A stretch of DNA of 40,692 nucleotides, taken from positions 1 to 40,692 of the forward strand of contig MPUH01000673.1 of the NCBI GenBank assembly GCA_001970955.1, read 5' to 3'. This document shows, in pieces, positions 28,483 through 38,564 of the stretch. The DNA is from Stentor coeruleus (Eukaryota; Ciliophora; Heterotrichea; Heterotrichida; Stentoridae). Made by a program: the position numbers and the translations under genes. How positions within the stretch are numbered: position 1 is the stretch's first letter; every line of letters starts with the position of its first letter. The notes under the pieces were generated by a model. That model ran no database searches. It saw only the letters and a list, made by a program, of their open reading frames with translations, and was not told where the DNA came from.

Positions 28483-30906
28483 TTATTGAACAGTGTGACC
28501 AAAATTTAAGAGTAGAGGCTCAAGCATCATTTCAATAGTTTCTTCTAAAAATAAATCAAGCCGAGTTAGGTTATTAGTCACTTGTTTTATACTATCAACA
28601 ACTCTAACAAGCGCTTCGAAAAATTCAACAATTTTTAAAGAATCATTGTAATACGAATACGTTACTGAAGTTTCTTTTGACATTATAAAAGAAGTTTGTA
28701 TAATGTTGAAGTCGTTTGTAACAGCCAACATCATTTTATAAAATCCTTCAAATGCTAGATGATTATCATGTGAGAAATAGTAATATAGTTTTACAAGTGT
28801 CGAATAATGCCTATACAATATTTTATCAATTGGCTTCGTATAAAGCTTTTCAATGCGAAAGTCATTCGAACTTTGTTTATCGAAAACAGAAAAGAAATTT
28901 TTAAACAAAAACTTTACAGATTGGGATATTTTCTGAACCTTTCTATTCCTATAATACTTCATAATACTTATTCTGACAATCAGTTCTAAAAATTGGTAGC
29001 GCGCGAAGTAGATTTCTGTTGTGCTGTTCCAATACCTGAAAGTTTTAACAATGTTTTCTATATCATAAACTTTCAGATCATTTTTCCCTATCATGTTACT
29101 TAGTGTGATAAAATCGATGAGGATTTCAAGCCAATTATCCCAATCAAGCCATGCTTTAGCCGCGAGAAATTTATATGTTTCTTTTATAGCAGGAAAATAC
29201 TGTCTTAAGTATTCTAATAAATAGTCATATTCTTTACCTGTTAATTCTTTGATTTTTGATCTTTCCATATCTTCAATAAAACATTCATTAAGCAGCTCAG
29301 TTGAATCGGAAATATAGTCTTTAAATACACTCTTTCCAAAATCCCAAGGGGGAATTTCTTCCTTATGAAAACTAACTTCTCTTGGCCTACACTTTGGAGT
29401 TAATTCAATCCACAGCATACTAGGACTTGGGGTATTTTCATAAACATTGCACATTTCATATTTTGAATCGGCATATGTTACAACTTTGTTTATCTGAGTA
29501 TACTCAGCCGATATACAAAAATTACCTTTCAAAGTAAAATAAAAATAAATAGGCCCAGGAGGACACATTCTTGCTAGTCTATAATAAGAGTCATTTTGTT
29601 CTCTTAATTCGCATCCTTCAAAACCCTCGAAGTTTAAATGTACCATTATAGGCTCCTCCCCGTATGGCCCTGATTTACCATTTCTCCATTTAAACTCAAT
29701 TTCATTCCATTTTTGGCAAATCCAACAGTTTTTATTTTTTCTTTTCAAACCTTTTGTTCTATGCATGATTCGTGAATTGTTTAGTGAATTGTAAGTATTA
29801 GCAGCTTCAGTTACCATTAAATAACCTTTACCATCAATTTCTGCATGATTTCCTTCTATATGCAATCCTAGTATTGTGTGATTTTCTAAAAATCCAGTTC
29901 TAAGCTCTTTACAATCATTCATCCCAAGCATATTATTTGAAATATCCAAATGCACAATTTTAGAATTCATCTTAAACATCTCAGCAAGTGCTTTAGGACA
30001 GTTTTCTTCATTTGGACTAGCTAATGAATTCCAAGACAAATCTAGAACTCTTATACTTTCATTTTCACAAAGAGCTTTACATATAAGCTTTCCTCCAAGT
30101 CCCCTTATGTTATTCCAGCTTAAGTCTAATTTCTGTAATGTTGATGTGTATTTTATATAATTAGCAAGGGCAATCGCTCCTTCTTCTGATATTTTATTCC
30201 GACTCAAAGACAAATCTCTAATTTTATCATACACTGTAAGAGATCCAGCCAGTATTGATATGTTTTTGTCAAATAAATTATTGCTTTCCAAGTTCAAAGT
30301 TTGCAGTTTACTAAGTGGATTAGAATTAATCTCACATATACTTTGAATTGTAAGCTGGCCTATATAGTTTTCCCCAATATTTAATTCTACTGAATATCTT
30401 GGGTCTAAATTCTTGACAAGTTTGCATGCAGCTTGATCTGAAATTCCATTGTTTTTCAGTATTACTTTTCTGACTTTCAAAGATTTTAAACCTTCAGCCA
30501 TCGCTTCTGCATAATGATTTCCCATTGATAAATTGCTGCTATCCAGTTTTTCACAAACTCCCTGCTTTTTTATTAATCCCATTGGCAAAGGAACAAGTCT
30601 TTGCTTACTAAGCTTGCTTAAATAAGTTGAAATTGGGGTTTGTGGTTGTTGATGATGAATTCTCATTTCTGTGATTTTTTCCAAGTTTTTATATGAATCT
30701 AAGTATTTGAGTTTTGAGTCGAAATCAGCATTACCATTCTGACTGTCCATTGATGAAAAAGACTGAGCTAGAGTTGGGAGCACTCGGGATGGTCTATGAT
30801 GAGCCCCATGCAAAGAGTTTGTAATCTTGTTTTGTTTATCTATTGAAGTCTTTCTGGTTTCTTTTCTTAAAATATTCGTCATACTAAAAGATGTTCGTCT
30901 TGCCAT
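28483..30906 (-). CDS. Leucine-rich repeat (RNase-inhibitor type) protein with protist-specific CWIC domain
   Basis: The product is 807 residues. After a Ser-rich N-terminal 130 residues, about seven ribonuclease-inhibitor-type LRRs follow (to about 360), e.g. LQTLNLESNNLFDKNI, IRDLSLSRNKISEEGAIALA and LQKLDLSWNNIRGLGGKLI. A CWICQKW motif at about 394-400 and a later MCPPGPIYFYFTL segment mark a C-terminal domain that I recall from ciliate and other protist LRR proteins, where it reads CWICEGW...PPGxxxYFF. The remaining 300 residues are helical and unrecognised. LRR proteins of this class often sit in cilia or the cytoskeleton and act as binding scaffolds; the role here is inferred. The ATG follows an A/T-rich leader. 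Confidence 0.75.
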   Translation of the reverse strand: MARRTSFSMTNILRKETRKTSIDKQNKITNSLHGAHHRPSRVLPTLAQSFSSMDSQNGNADFDSKLKYLDSYKNLEKITEMRIHHQQPQTPISTYLSKLSKQRLVPLPMGLIKKQGVCEKLDSSNLSMGNHYAEAMAEGLKSLKVRKVILKNNGISDQAACKLVKNLDPRYSVELNIGENYIGQLTIQSICEINSNPLSKLQTLNLESNNLFDKNISILAGSLTVYDKIRDLSLSRNKISEEGAIALANYIKYTSTLQKLDLSWNNIRGLGGKLICKALCENESIRVLDLSWNSLASPNEENCPKALAEMFKMNSKIVHLDISNNMLGMNDCKELRTGFLENHTILGLHIEGNHAEIDGKGYLMVTEAANTYNSLNNSRIMHRTKGLKRKNKNCWICQKWNEIEFKWRNGKSGPYGEEPIMVHLNFEGFEGCELREQNDSYYRLARMCPPGPIYFYFTLKGNFCISAEYTQINKVVTYADSKYEMCNVYENTPSPSMLWIELTPKCRPREVSFHKEEIPPWDFGKSVFKDYISDSTELLNECFIEDMERSKIKELTGKEYDYLLEYLRQYFPAIKETYKFLAAKAWLDWDNWLEILIDFITLSNMIGKNDLKVYDIENIVKTFRYWNSTTEIYFARYQFLELIVRISIMKYYRNRKVQKISQSVKFLFKNFFSVFDKQSSNDFRIEKLYTKPIDKILYRHYSTLVKLYYYFSHDNHLAFEGFYKMMLAVTNDFNIIQTSFIMSKETSVTYSYYNDSLKIVEFFEALVRVVDSIKQVTNNLTRLDLFLEETIEMMLEPLLLNFGHTVQ

Positions 30907-31171
30907 TTAATATTTGTACAAGATTGTTTATTTTTAGAGGAATTTAATAGAAAAAAGAATTTATATAATTTTAAAGATATGTTTTCGGAATTTTGAAATT
31001 AGAGTTTGTGTTTGAAATAAAAAGTTAAATCAATTATTGAATGAGCCTCTTTTCAAAGTACATACTTTACAAGATTAGATTTATTCATGATTTATTTTGT
31101 TTTTGAAATAATTACACATTTTTTTAAGAAATTTTAAATACTAAAGGCAAAGATACTTATATAGTATTAGA

Positions 31172-31372
31172 ATGGCAAAATCAAATCAAATTAAGAAAGT
31201 CCTGTATGATTTTCTGGGCTAAAGGTTCAGAAAAAGCAAGCATACCAGACCTGCCTTAGATAAAATCAAAATAGAATAGCTAAAAGTAATATTATAGGAA
31301 AGGAAGATGGGTTGTAGAACTGTACTAAATTTGAATGCTAATGATAGTAAGTTAATTATCACAGCAACATAA
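31172..31372 (+). pseudogene. Possible decayed short gene, 67 codons with three stops
   Basis: A single frame opens with ATG (MAKSNQIKKVLYDFLG), has TAA, TAG and TAG internally, and ends KMGCRTVLNLNANDSKLIITAT before TAA. No frame shift is needed and each stop is one transition away from a Gln codon. It resembles a small gene killed by C-to-T changes, but I recognise no family, and three stops in 67 codons is not far from random. It lies about 70 bp before the next gene. Confidence 0.2.
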
Positions 31373-31439
31373 ATTACTTAATTTTGAAAGATCATGATAG
31401 TGTTTTAATTTCTGTTTTAAATAAGCCACTAATAATAAA

Positions 31440-32105
31440 ATGAACTTTAAGAGAGAAAGAATACTTTTATTCGTCATCGGTGCTACCAAGTTAATAGCAT
31501 TGACTTGCCATACCCTTTATGTGCTATTTGTAAAATATCAATCTCTAAAAGCTGAAAATATATCATACTATTCCTTCATTGTTCCATTCTCATTTCAGAT
31601 TCTGCTTTACGTTTATCTGCTTTTTAATGACAGCAAAAATAAGAGATTTTATTTAGCGAGCTTTCACAAGGTCTTACTTTTTGCAATAGGAGACTTTTTC
31701 GGTGTCAATTACTTTGTTTTTTCCCTATGCTTTAGTGCAGCCCAAATTAAGCATAGAAGCTTTAGTCTACTATCCGCAATGTTTTGGTCAAGTTTAATAT
31801 TTAATTCAGCTTTTCAGATGATTCCTCAAATAGCAATTCAGATTTATAACAATTGCTTATTATCAAATTGGAATATTTTTAATATTTTTTCCTTATGTAT
31901 TTCAGGCCAGTACATTATTTTAACAGTAGTTGGCTACAAGTTTATTATTGCAAAAGAAGAAGAGTTTGAGAACATCAAAACTACTATTAAAAGTGACTGT
32001 CTTGCTAATGAAAACAAAAGAGATTGTGAGATTGCTGTAGAAGTAGAGCAAAACAAACTTGAAGTCGTTCATACAATTGAAAACCTAGTTTGTGAAAGCT
32101 ATTAA
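31440..32105 (+). CDS. Multi-pass membrane protein, XK-related-like, function unknown
   Basis: This 221-residue protein has about five or six hydrophobic segments between residues 8 and 185 and a charged cytosolic tail (about 40 residues, Glu/Lys-rich). The segment FQMIPQIAIQIYNN resembles the ExxPQLxLQxY motif of XK-related (XKR) membrane proteins, and the small loop pattern also fits. It is shorter than vertebrate XKR proteins (about 350-400 residues), so the link is tentative. No signal peptide is evident beyond the first helix. The ATG sits in an A/T-rich context like neighbouring genes. No function can be assigned. Confidence 0.6.
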   Translation: MNFKRERILLFVIGATKLIALTCHTLYVLFVKYQSLKAENISYYSFIVPFSFQILLYVYLLFNDSKNKRFYLASFHKVLLFAIGDFFGVNYFVFSLCFSAAQIKHRSFSLLSAMFWSSLIFNSAFQMIPQIAIQIYNNCLLSNWNIFNIFSLCISGQYIILTVVGYKFIIAKEEEFENIKTTIKSDCLANENKRDCEIAVEVEQNKLEVVHTIENLVCESY

Positions 32106-33140
32106 TTATAGAAGATAGTCTTTTAACTAAATATTTTTTAAATATACTAAATTTTCCCAGGAAATTTCACTATAGTAAAACATTACTTTTTGTTTAAAAT
32201 TTATAAGTAATGCAGTGAATATTAATATTAGCTTAAGAAATTAAGCATTAAATTCATGAATCTTGTCAAATTAGGTAGTTTTACCATAATTTATATTCCT
32301 ATTTATATCTTAAAATATGAATAAAATCGAAATTAATTAAATTCTTGTTAAAGGGTAAAGATTATTAAATTTTATATTACAATTATTTTTATCATTCATC
32401 TTTATATATCGCATTAGGTTTGAGTCTTTTTAAAATTTATCATAAAATATAGTTGCTACCAAAATATTAGTGGAAAGTGTAATTTAAAGTAATCATAAAG
32501 TCAGATTTAGATGAAGTCATAGTAATGGGGCTACTTAAAGTATTATTATCAGCAGAGTCATTATAAAATTATTGATAAGTATCGTTTGCACTAGTTTCTT
32601 GAATTATTTTCATTTTTAAGTATACAATTTTCCAGTGTTATCATAGATTATGCTTATAATAGCATGAGTATGAAATTAATAGCTAACCTTGAAGTAGCAA
32701 TATTCAAAGAATAACTATACTTTACAATCTAATATTTGAATATAGCATAAAAAATCATCAAAATCTATTAAAAAGATTTTCAATTTTAGACAGTTATTAA
32801 TCATGAACTTGTGATGGCAAAAGGCAAAAATAATTAAATTATCTAGATTAGCCTCTCTTTGATAATCAAATTGAATTTAGTTGTAATTTATGCATACCAT
32901 TTTACCATAATTAGCTAACGAAAATGGCATGCTTAACATTCTGATAAAGTAGCAATAAAACATAAAAAATATTTTTGCTTACACTTTAATGATATTTACT
33001 CTCTAAAAACACAAACCTTAAAAAATTATTTGGCCGATCTGACCTTGACATTGAAATTCAATTTTCGCCAGCATTTCCTTTTATTTGATAAAATATCCAT
33101 AAAGTACTAATATTATATAAATCTCATACCAATATAAAAT
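32106..33140. other. Long AT-rich intergenic region, nothing recognised
   Basis: About 1 kb of A/T-rich sequence before the phosphatase pair. I find no supportable gene, transposase trace or repeat. The last 30 bp before the next ATG (ATATTATATAAATC...) is a typical leader. Confidence 0.4.
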
Positions 33141-33839
33141 ATGAAAGGCGGCAATCATATTAACACTCTTATAGAAGCTTGGAATAGCCTTCCAAATTCT
33201 GAAAAAGGCAATTACTCAATTCTCAGATCTTTAAGTTTGAAGCATAAGGATCGAACTTATAAAGATCAAACCCAGACACACATGAAAATTTCTCGCAAAA
33301 AGCATTTGAATTCTCTAACCATGATTAGAATTCAAAATCCAGATGAGTCAATCAACACTCCAGATATCTTTGGAGTTGTTAGTAAAATTGATTTATCATC
33401 ATTTCCACAATGTGAAGATCTAATAAATTCCATTTATATCTCCGATATTCAATCTGCAAATGATATGGGCCTTCTACGAAGCAATCAAATCAACGCAGTT
33501 TTGACCCTTGGTAATAACAAACCTCTAACTTATCCTTCAGTAAGGGGAGGCTATAGATGCATAGCTTTGGAAGATAATGAAAGGGCAGATCTTCTAAAAT
33601 TAATGCCTGATATCTACTGTTTCATTGATAAACAGTTGGACAATGGTAATATTCTAATACATTGCCTTAGAGGGAAAAATAGAAGCTGTGCAGTAGCTAT
33701 TGGGTACTTGATGAAAAAGTTTTTTATGAAATTTGAAGAAGCATTTGATTTGATTGAGAAATCAAGACCTTCATGTGAGATCACTGACAACTTTAAGAAA
33801 CAGTTAAACAGCAGAAGATGGCGTGACATGTGTTGCTAA
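33141..33839 (+). CDS. Dual-specificity protein phosphatase (first of a tandem pair)
   Basis: The 232-residue protein ends in a cysteine-based phosphatase domain (about 95-232). The catalytic signature is IHCLRGKNRSCA, with nucleophile C175 and phosphate-binding R181 in the HCx5RS form. It is followed by the typical YLMKK helix. Upstream, ALEDNERADLL supplies the probable general acid (Asp145), matching the DxxxxDLL of DUSPs. The N-terminal 90 residues contain LPNSEKGNYSILRSLS and a TPDIFGV block, both shared with the neighbouring paralogue and perhaps used for docking. DUSPs dephosphorylate Tyr and Ser/Thr, often on MAP kinases; the target here is unknown. The paralogue starts 478 bp downstream, on the same strand. 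Confidence 0.9.
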   Translation: MKGGNHINTLIEAWNSLPNSEKGNYSILRSLSLKHKDRTYKDQTQTHMKISRKKHLNSLTMIRIQNPDESINTPDIFGVVSKIDLSSFPQCEDLINSIYISDIQSANDMGLLRSNQINAVLTLGNNKPLTYPSVRGGYRCIALEDNERADLLKLMPDIYCFIDKQLDNGNILIHCLRGKNRSCAVAIGYLMKKFFMKFEEAFDLIEKSRPSCEITDNFKKQLNSRRWRDMCC

Positions 33840-34317
33840 GAAGTTAAGGTTATTTGCTATGTTAGTTAATATGATTATTTTTGAGTTTATAGTTTTTGCA
33901 AAATTAAGATGTGTGATGGGAAAATTAATAGCACAAAGCGAAAGTTATTTCAAATTTATAAATCATTATAAGCAATGCTATTGAGAATAGGTATTTTGTT
34001 TCATTATTCGAAAAATCTAAGCTATTTATATGCAGCTTTTATAACTAATATAAATATATAAAACTTAATGAAATTACTCATTCAAAAACTTACAAATTTA
34101 TATTATCTCACTGTTAAGTATTAAAAAATTAAAATTTACAAACTCCGTCTAGCATGGAAAATCTAACAATTTTTTCTTAACAAATATTCAGAAAAATGCG
34201 TAAAAAACATATTAACCTTATTTGATTCTCACATCCCTTACTCTCTACCAAATTTTCAAATATAGCATAGTGGCTGTAATTTTCCCATAATTCTGTTAAA
34301 CATTCAAAATTACAAAT
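33840..34317. other. Spacer between the two phosphatase paralogues
   Basis: AT-rich, no open frame. I see no obvious similarity between this spacer and the region upstream of the first phosphatase, so any promoter duplicated with the gene has diverged. Confidence 0.4.
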
Positions 34318-35022
34318 ATGAAATCGAAGCCTCATTTTGACACACTTTTAGAAGTTTGGAACAAACTCCCAAACTCCGAGAAAAAAAACTATAGTGTGCT
34401 CAGTCTGCTAAATGAAAGTCGCAATCCAAAAGAGAATAAAGACCCAAGTGATTTAGTCCCACCAAAAGATTTTAAACGTAGCCAAACACATTCTTTAGAT
34501 CTGCTTCGCAGCGTATCTTTTGATGAGCCTGTAAATTCAGTCGATATCTTTGGAGTCATGAGTGAAGTTGACATCCAATCTTTGCCTATCTCTTTGGATC
34601 ACCCTAACCGTTTGTTTATCTCAGATATCCAAGCTGCTAACGATCTTGGTCTTTTAAGAAAAAACCAGATATACTCGATTTTGTCGCTAGGAAAAGGGAA
34701 TAAACCTTTTACTTACCCGTCAATTAGAGGTGGATATCGCTGTGTGGTTCTTGAAGATAATGAAAAAGCTGATATCCTTCAGCAAATGCCGAATATTTAT
34801 AATTTTATAGATATGCAACTGCAGAATGGCAATGTTTTGGTGCATTGCATGAGAGGAAAAAGTAGAAGCTGTGCTGCAGTTATAGCTTATTTGATGAAGA
34901 AATATTATTTAAGCTATGAAGAAGCTGAAGGGATTGTTAAAAATGCCAGACCTTGCTGTGAAGTGAACGGGCACTTTGTCAAGCAGTTGAACAGCTCGAG
35001 ATGGAAAAACTCTTACTCTTAG
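34318..35022 (+). CDS. Dual-specificity protein phosphatase (second of the tandem pair)
   Basis: This 234-residue paralogue aligns with the preceding gene along its whole length: LPNSEKKNYSVLSLL near the N-terminus, VDIFGVMSEVDIQSLP, then ISDIQAANDLGLLRKNQI and the catalytic VHCMRGKSRSCAAV with C177 and R183. The general-acid region is VLEDNEKADIL. All residues needed for catalysis are present. The variable part is residues 30-70, where the two proteins share little, suggesting different partners. It arose by tandem duplication. Conservation of the catalytic part with divergence of the linker implies both copies are under selection (inference). Confidence 0.9.
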   Translation: MKSKPHFDTLLEVWNKLPNSEKKNYSVLSLLNESRNPKENKDPSDLVPPKDFKRSQTHSLDLLRSVSFDEPVNSVDIFGVMSEVDIQSLPISLDHPNRLFISDIQAANDLGLLRKNQIYSILSLGKGNKPFTYPSIRGGYRCVVLEDNEKADILQQMPNIYNFIDMQLQNGNVLVHCMRGKSRSCAAVIAYLMKKYYLSYEEAEGIVKNARPCCEVNGHFVKQLNSSRWKNSYS

Positions 35023-36222
35023 AGAATGTTTTATTAGATAATATTAGTAATAATGCAAACAGTAGAAAAAATAGTGTGAAATTGTTAACTTGCTTGTTAT
35101 TTTATGAAGCATATATGGATTTCTTTTATCTTTATAATTTTGATGCTTTCAATATTAGCATGCATAATTTATGATATACTGGGCTAAAGCACATGATTAG
35201 AGATTAGAAATAGTGATATATTTTTTTATCCCAATTATCGAAATATAGAGCAGGTTCATAGTTTTTTTTCTGATAGTGTTAGTAGGAAATACAGTTTGCT
35301 TATTATCTGTGTAGGATTTATATAGATTTTCTTAGTGGATTTGGTATTGCAAAGAGCTTAGAAGTGTCTATTGATTAGAATATGACTCGAGATGTTTGAA
35401 AATATTTCTATAATGAAAATTATGCTTAGAGATACCAGCAACATTTAGTTATTGCCTTTTGTATAGTTAAGCTAATTTATTATTTATTCAAATAAGGTCA
35501 TATCTTTAATTTATGCAAATTTTGACAAATAGTTAGCAATGAAGATATTTAAAAAATCACAGTTTGATATGATTTCTATGTAAATATCGTCATCTATACA
35601 ATTATAGTTTATAGATTATTTACATAAAAAGTACTTGGGGCTTATTAAATGAAAGAAAGAAGGAATTTATATCAAAGGCTTTTCTAACTATTAATAAACT
35701 TAGGGCTTTGTGACTTGGAAGAGATTTTATAGTATCATGATAAACCTTAATAATTCCTTTAAATGCTTTTTTGTGTTTGAAACTTTTATGAACTTATAAA
35801 ACTTTGGCTCGATGCTAATTGCCAAATCAAACATCATATTAATAGAATAAACCATCAACTATATAATCAAAATGAATTTGTAAAAAGTCCTAAAGCAATT
35901 GCTATTGCAATTACTAACTGGCAACTCACCAATATTACATATTAAAAGCATTCAAACTAGAATTCATTATATAATATATTAAGTGCATAAAAATATTAAA
36001 TATAAGCTACTAATCGTTTATCAATTGTTATTTTCTATAATAAAACATAGAAATCATTAATAGCTTATTTTTTTCAAAAAAATACAGTTAAAAAGATATC
36101 ACTTAATCTATAATTGGTGATTTTAATATATAATCTTTCAATTTGATAGCTTTTACGTTTTAAGTTTAGATAAATTTTAGATCACACAATTTTTCGATAT
36201 CCATTTAAATATTAACTAATAA
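35023..36222. other. Long AT-rich intergenic region, no firm gene
   Basis: About 1.2 kb. One plus frame (about 35190-35450) is open for some 40 codons and then carries TAG, TAG and TGA. It has no recognisable similarity, so I treat it as chance or very old decay. Confidence 0.35.
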
Positions 36223-37560
36223 TTAAGAATGATAATATTTTAAAACAGCCACTTTTGCAAGAGTTTTATTTTCAGTATCAAACCTAAACAAACTTGGGTA
36301 CTCGTTAACCACATGCTCAACAAAATAAACATATTTATTTTTCATAAAATATGTCGAAGTTTGCAATTCAATATTTTCCCAATATGAACTAACTTTGTAT
36401 TTAACAGCAAAAAAGTTATCATTGAATTCCCAAACTTCATTGAAATTCCTGAAAATCAGCCATCTTTCAAATAAAATCTTAAATTCATTAGGTAGCATTG
36501 CTGTCTGAGGTACTAAGCTATACTTGTTTGATGTAATTTCAAATTTAAGAATAGCATCAATATTCCCACCTGTTATAAAAATATTATCACCAATAATAGT
36601 AGCTGAGTTTCTATAAGATGCACTTGGAAGAGGAGTAACTGGGCTCCATGTTAATTTATGAATATTAAGCTTATCACATTCAGTTGATCTTGAGCAAATA
36701 TTGCACCCTAAATATTATTTACATCCTCCAAAAACATAAAGGTACTCGCTTTTGAATATAATAGCTGCATTCCAACGAGACTTAGCGCCTTGGATTACAG
36801 AGCAACTATTGGGATTAAAAGAAAGTAAATGGCAGTCTTTTGAAATGTTCCCCCCAAGCCAGCCTCCATAAATAAAAAGTTTAGAATTAGGCAGCAGCTT
36901 AACGTGAGCACCATAAGCAAAACGGTATGTGGCTGTATCTATAGTGACTGACTTGTATGTATCAAGGTCGACAGAAATAAGTCTCTTTTGATTCCCTATG
37001 CAAAAATAAGCATTATTATCAGGATTCGAGAGCCTTGGACTGCTAAGATTTTTGTTAAAATCAGATAAGTTATCTTTACAATAAGGGAAGATTTCCTTAT
37101 TGTACAAATTGCCTAGCATTGAATAGATGCTATCAATTCCTTCAAGTATCGGATTTTCCCTACTCAAGTCAGCAAAATGGAGCAAGTTTAGACTTTCTTC
37201 AGAAAACTGCATCCCGATTCCTGGTATTGACATAAACAAGTAATCCTTTTTATACTTTTGAGCTTTTGTTATCAAATAGTTGCTTAAATCGTTGACATAA
37301 GAAATTAAGGTATTTGTGTGCGTGATTATAGTGTTTATGGTAGTGTCGATATAATTATTCATTTCTGTTGGAGAATTAAAGCTTATCAAAGGTAATTGAA
37401 ATTTGGTATCTGCCGATATTGAGCTAATATTGTGAGGAGTGTTCAAGAATTTATGAATTGGATAGTGAAATGAACAAAATAAACTAGTTTTATCATGGCA
37501 TGAGCAGAAAAACTGGGGAGCATTTGCACAGTTGGAATAGCTGCATATCATTACATTCAT
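36223..37560 (-). CDS. B-box-like / kelch-repeat protein, two exons (paralogue of the 16.9-18.2 kb gene)
   Basis: Without splicing the frame breaks at 36715. Removing the 15-nt intron at 36708-36722 joins exons 37560-36723 and 36707-36223 into 440 residues and restores VFGGWCNIC. The N-terminus has a Cys/His cluster (C6, C11, C19, C21, C29, H32, H36) like a B-box. A helical stretch (about 65-105) follows, then kelch-type blades: KLFIYGGWLGG, YLYVFGGW and IFITGGNIDAI. The order matches the other B-box/kelch gene in this window, though identity is low. It is probably an adaptor that binds proteins through the propeller, with ligase or cytoskeletal roles being possible. The last blades are degenerate. 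Confidence 0.8.
36708..36722 (-). other. 15-nt spliceosomal intron
   Basis: On the minus strand this reads GTAAATAATATTTAG. It carries an in-frame TAA, and its removal turns GGAGGAT + GGTGC into Gly-Gly-Trp-Cys, completing a kelch GGW motif and keeping the long downstream frame. Confidence 0.9.
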
Positions 37561-37777
37561 TTTATAGAATATAATATTAAAAAATGATTATTACATATAG
37601 ATTATAACAACTATATGCTTTGATGAGTATATTGCTTTAAATAAATTATTTACATATGTGATTTCTAAGCCTTATATAAATAAAATAGTAAAAAATTAAT
37701 AAAGAAATACTTCCATTAAATCCTCTAATTAGCTTCCATATATAAATACTAATATAATTATAAGTTTGAAAGTGATG

Positions 37778-37839
37778 TGGTAGAGAACTTCTCTAATTTC
37801 AGAGAATTCTAGTTTTCAGAGTTAGCTCAGCCTCTACCA
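37778..37839. repeat. Inverted repeat with nested hairpin
   Basis: TGGTAGAG (37778-37785) and CTCTACCA (37832-37839) are perfect inverted copies 46 bp apart. Inside, TTCTCT and AGAGAA form a second hairpin with a six-base loop. It could be a small transposon end, a structured RNA or a terminator. No tRNA cloverleaf can be drawn. Confidence 0.45.
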
Positions 37840-38199
37840 TGCTAGATATCCTATACAATAAATTTCGGCATGCCTTAGCTACATTTTTGATGAGTGATAG
37901 TATCATAATCTTAATTCCAATATCGAGTTCTAGATCATTTAACAGATGGGGTACTGAGTCCAGCTGATGCAATAAGAAGCTTACTAGAATGGATGCCAGA
38001 AAGAATTCTTAGATCGCATAGTCTCAACCAAGAAAACTTTGACTATAGTTAGCTCACTGTGAAAAGAAGCAATAAAATGTATCAAGCCTTTTATCGGTTG
38101 ATTTAACAAGCAAAAGGATTATTTCATACTAATTTGTACAATCGAGCAGTAAATATTAACTATAACTATTTTACATGTATACAAAGAGTTTATAGTTGA
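37839..38199 (+). pseudogene. Possible decayed gene, unidentified
   Basis: An ATG frame (MLDILYNKFRHALATFLMSD) runs from 37839. From 37915 another frame reads RVLDHLTDGVLSPADAIRSL and EWMPERILRSHSLNQENFDY, then TAG, LTVKRSNKMYQAFYRLI, TAA, QAKGLFHTNLYN to a TGA at 38197. One frame shift and two stops would join these into about 115 codons. Composition looks protein-like, and the 45-codon clear run is longer than usual here. I cannot identify a family. Confidence 0.3.
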
Positions 38200-38564
38200 T
38201 ACTAATCTTATTATTATTTACTGTTAAGAACACTATTATACCTTCTATAAAACTTTACGTAAAATCCTAAGCACTTGTATTATTGGTAAGCCGGATAATA
38301 ATAAACCATGGTGCACTTATTTTAAATTTACAAAATAAACTCTCTAATAATTTTCATGAAGTTATTATATTTTATATTAAGTTTTAAAGTCTTTGCAACA
38401 TATACAAATAAGTTATTTAGTGATATTTTTCACTCAGAATCTGATAATATGATTTATTATTATATAAAGATAAAATTCATATTTGAGGTTATTTTAAATA
38501 ATAACTGCTTCTTGATTCCAGATTAGTAAGTATGCATAACTAACTTCCCTTCCTACACTTAGCG

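Noticed and set aside
37778..37850. tRNA in the TAGCTCAG-containing hairpin region
   Set aside because: A box A-like string is present but there is no anticodon arm, T arm or acceptor pairing.
38356..38526. 56-codon ATG frame with a hydrophobic start
   Set aside because: Low-complexity Ile/Asn/Lys/Phe composition typical of AT-rich noncoding DNA and no similarity to a known family.
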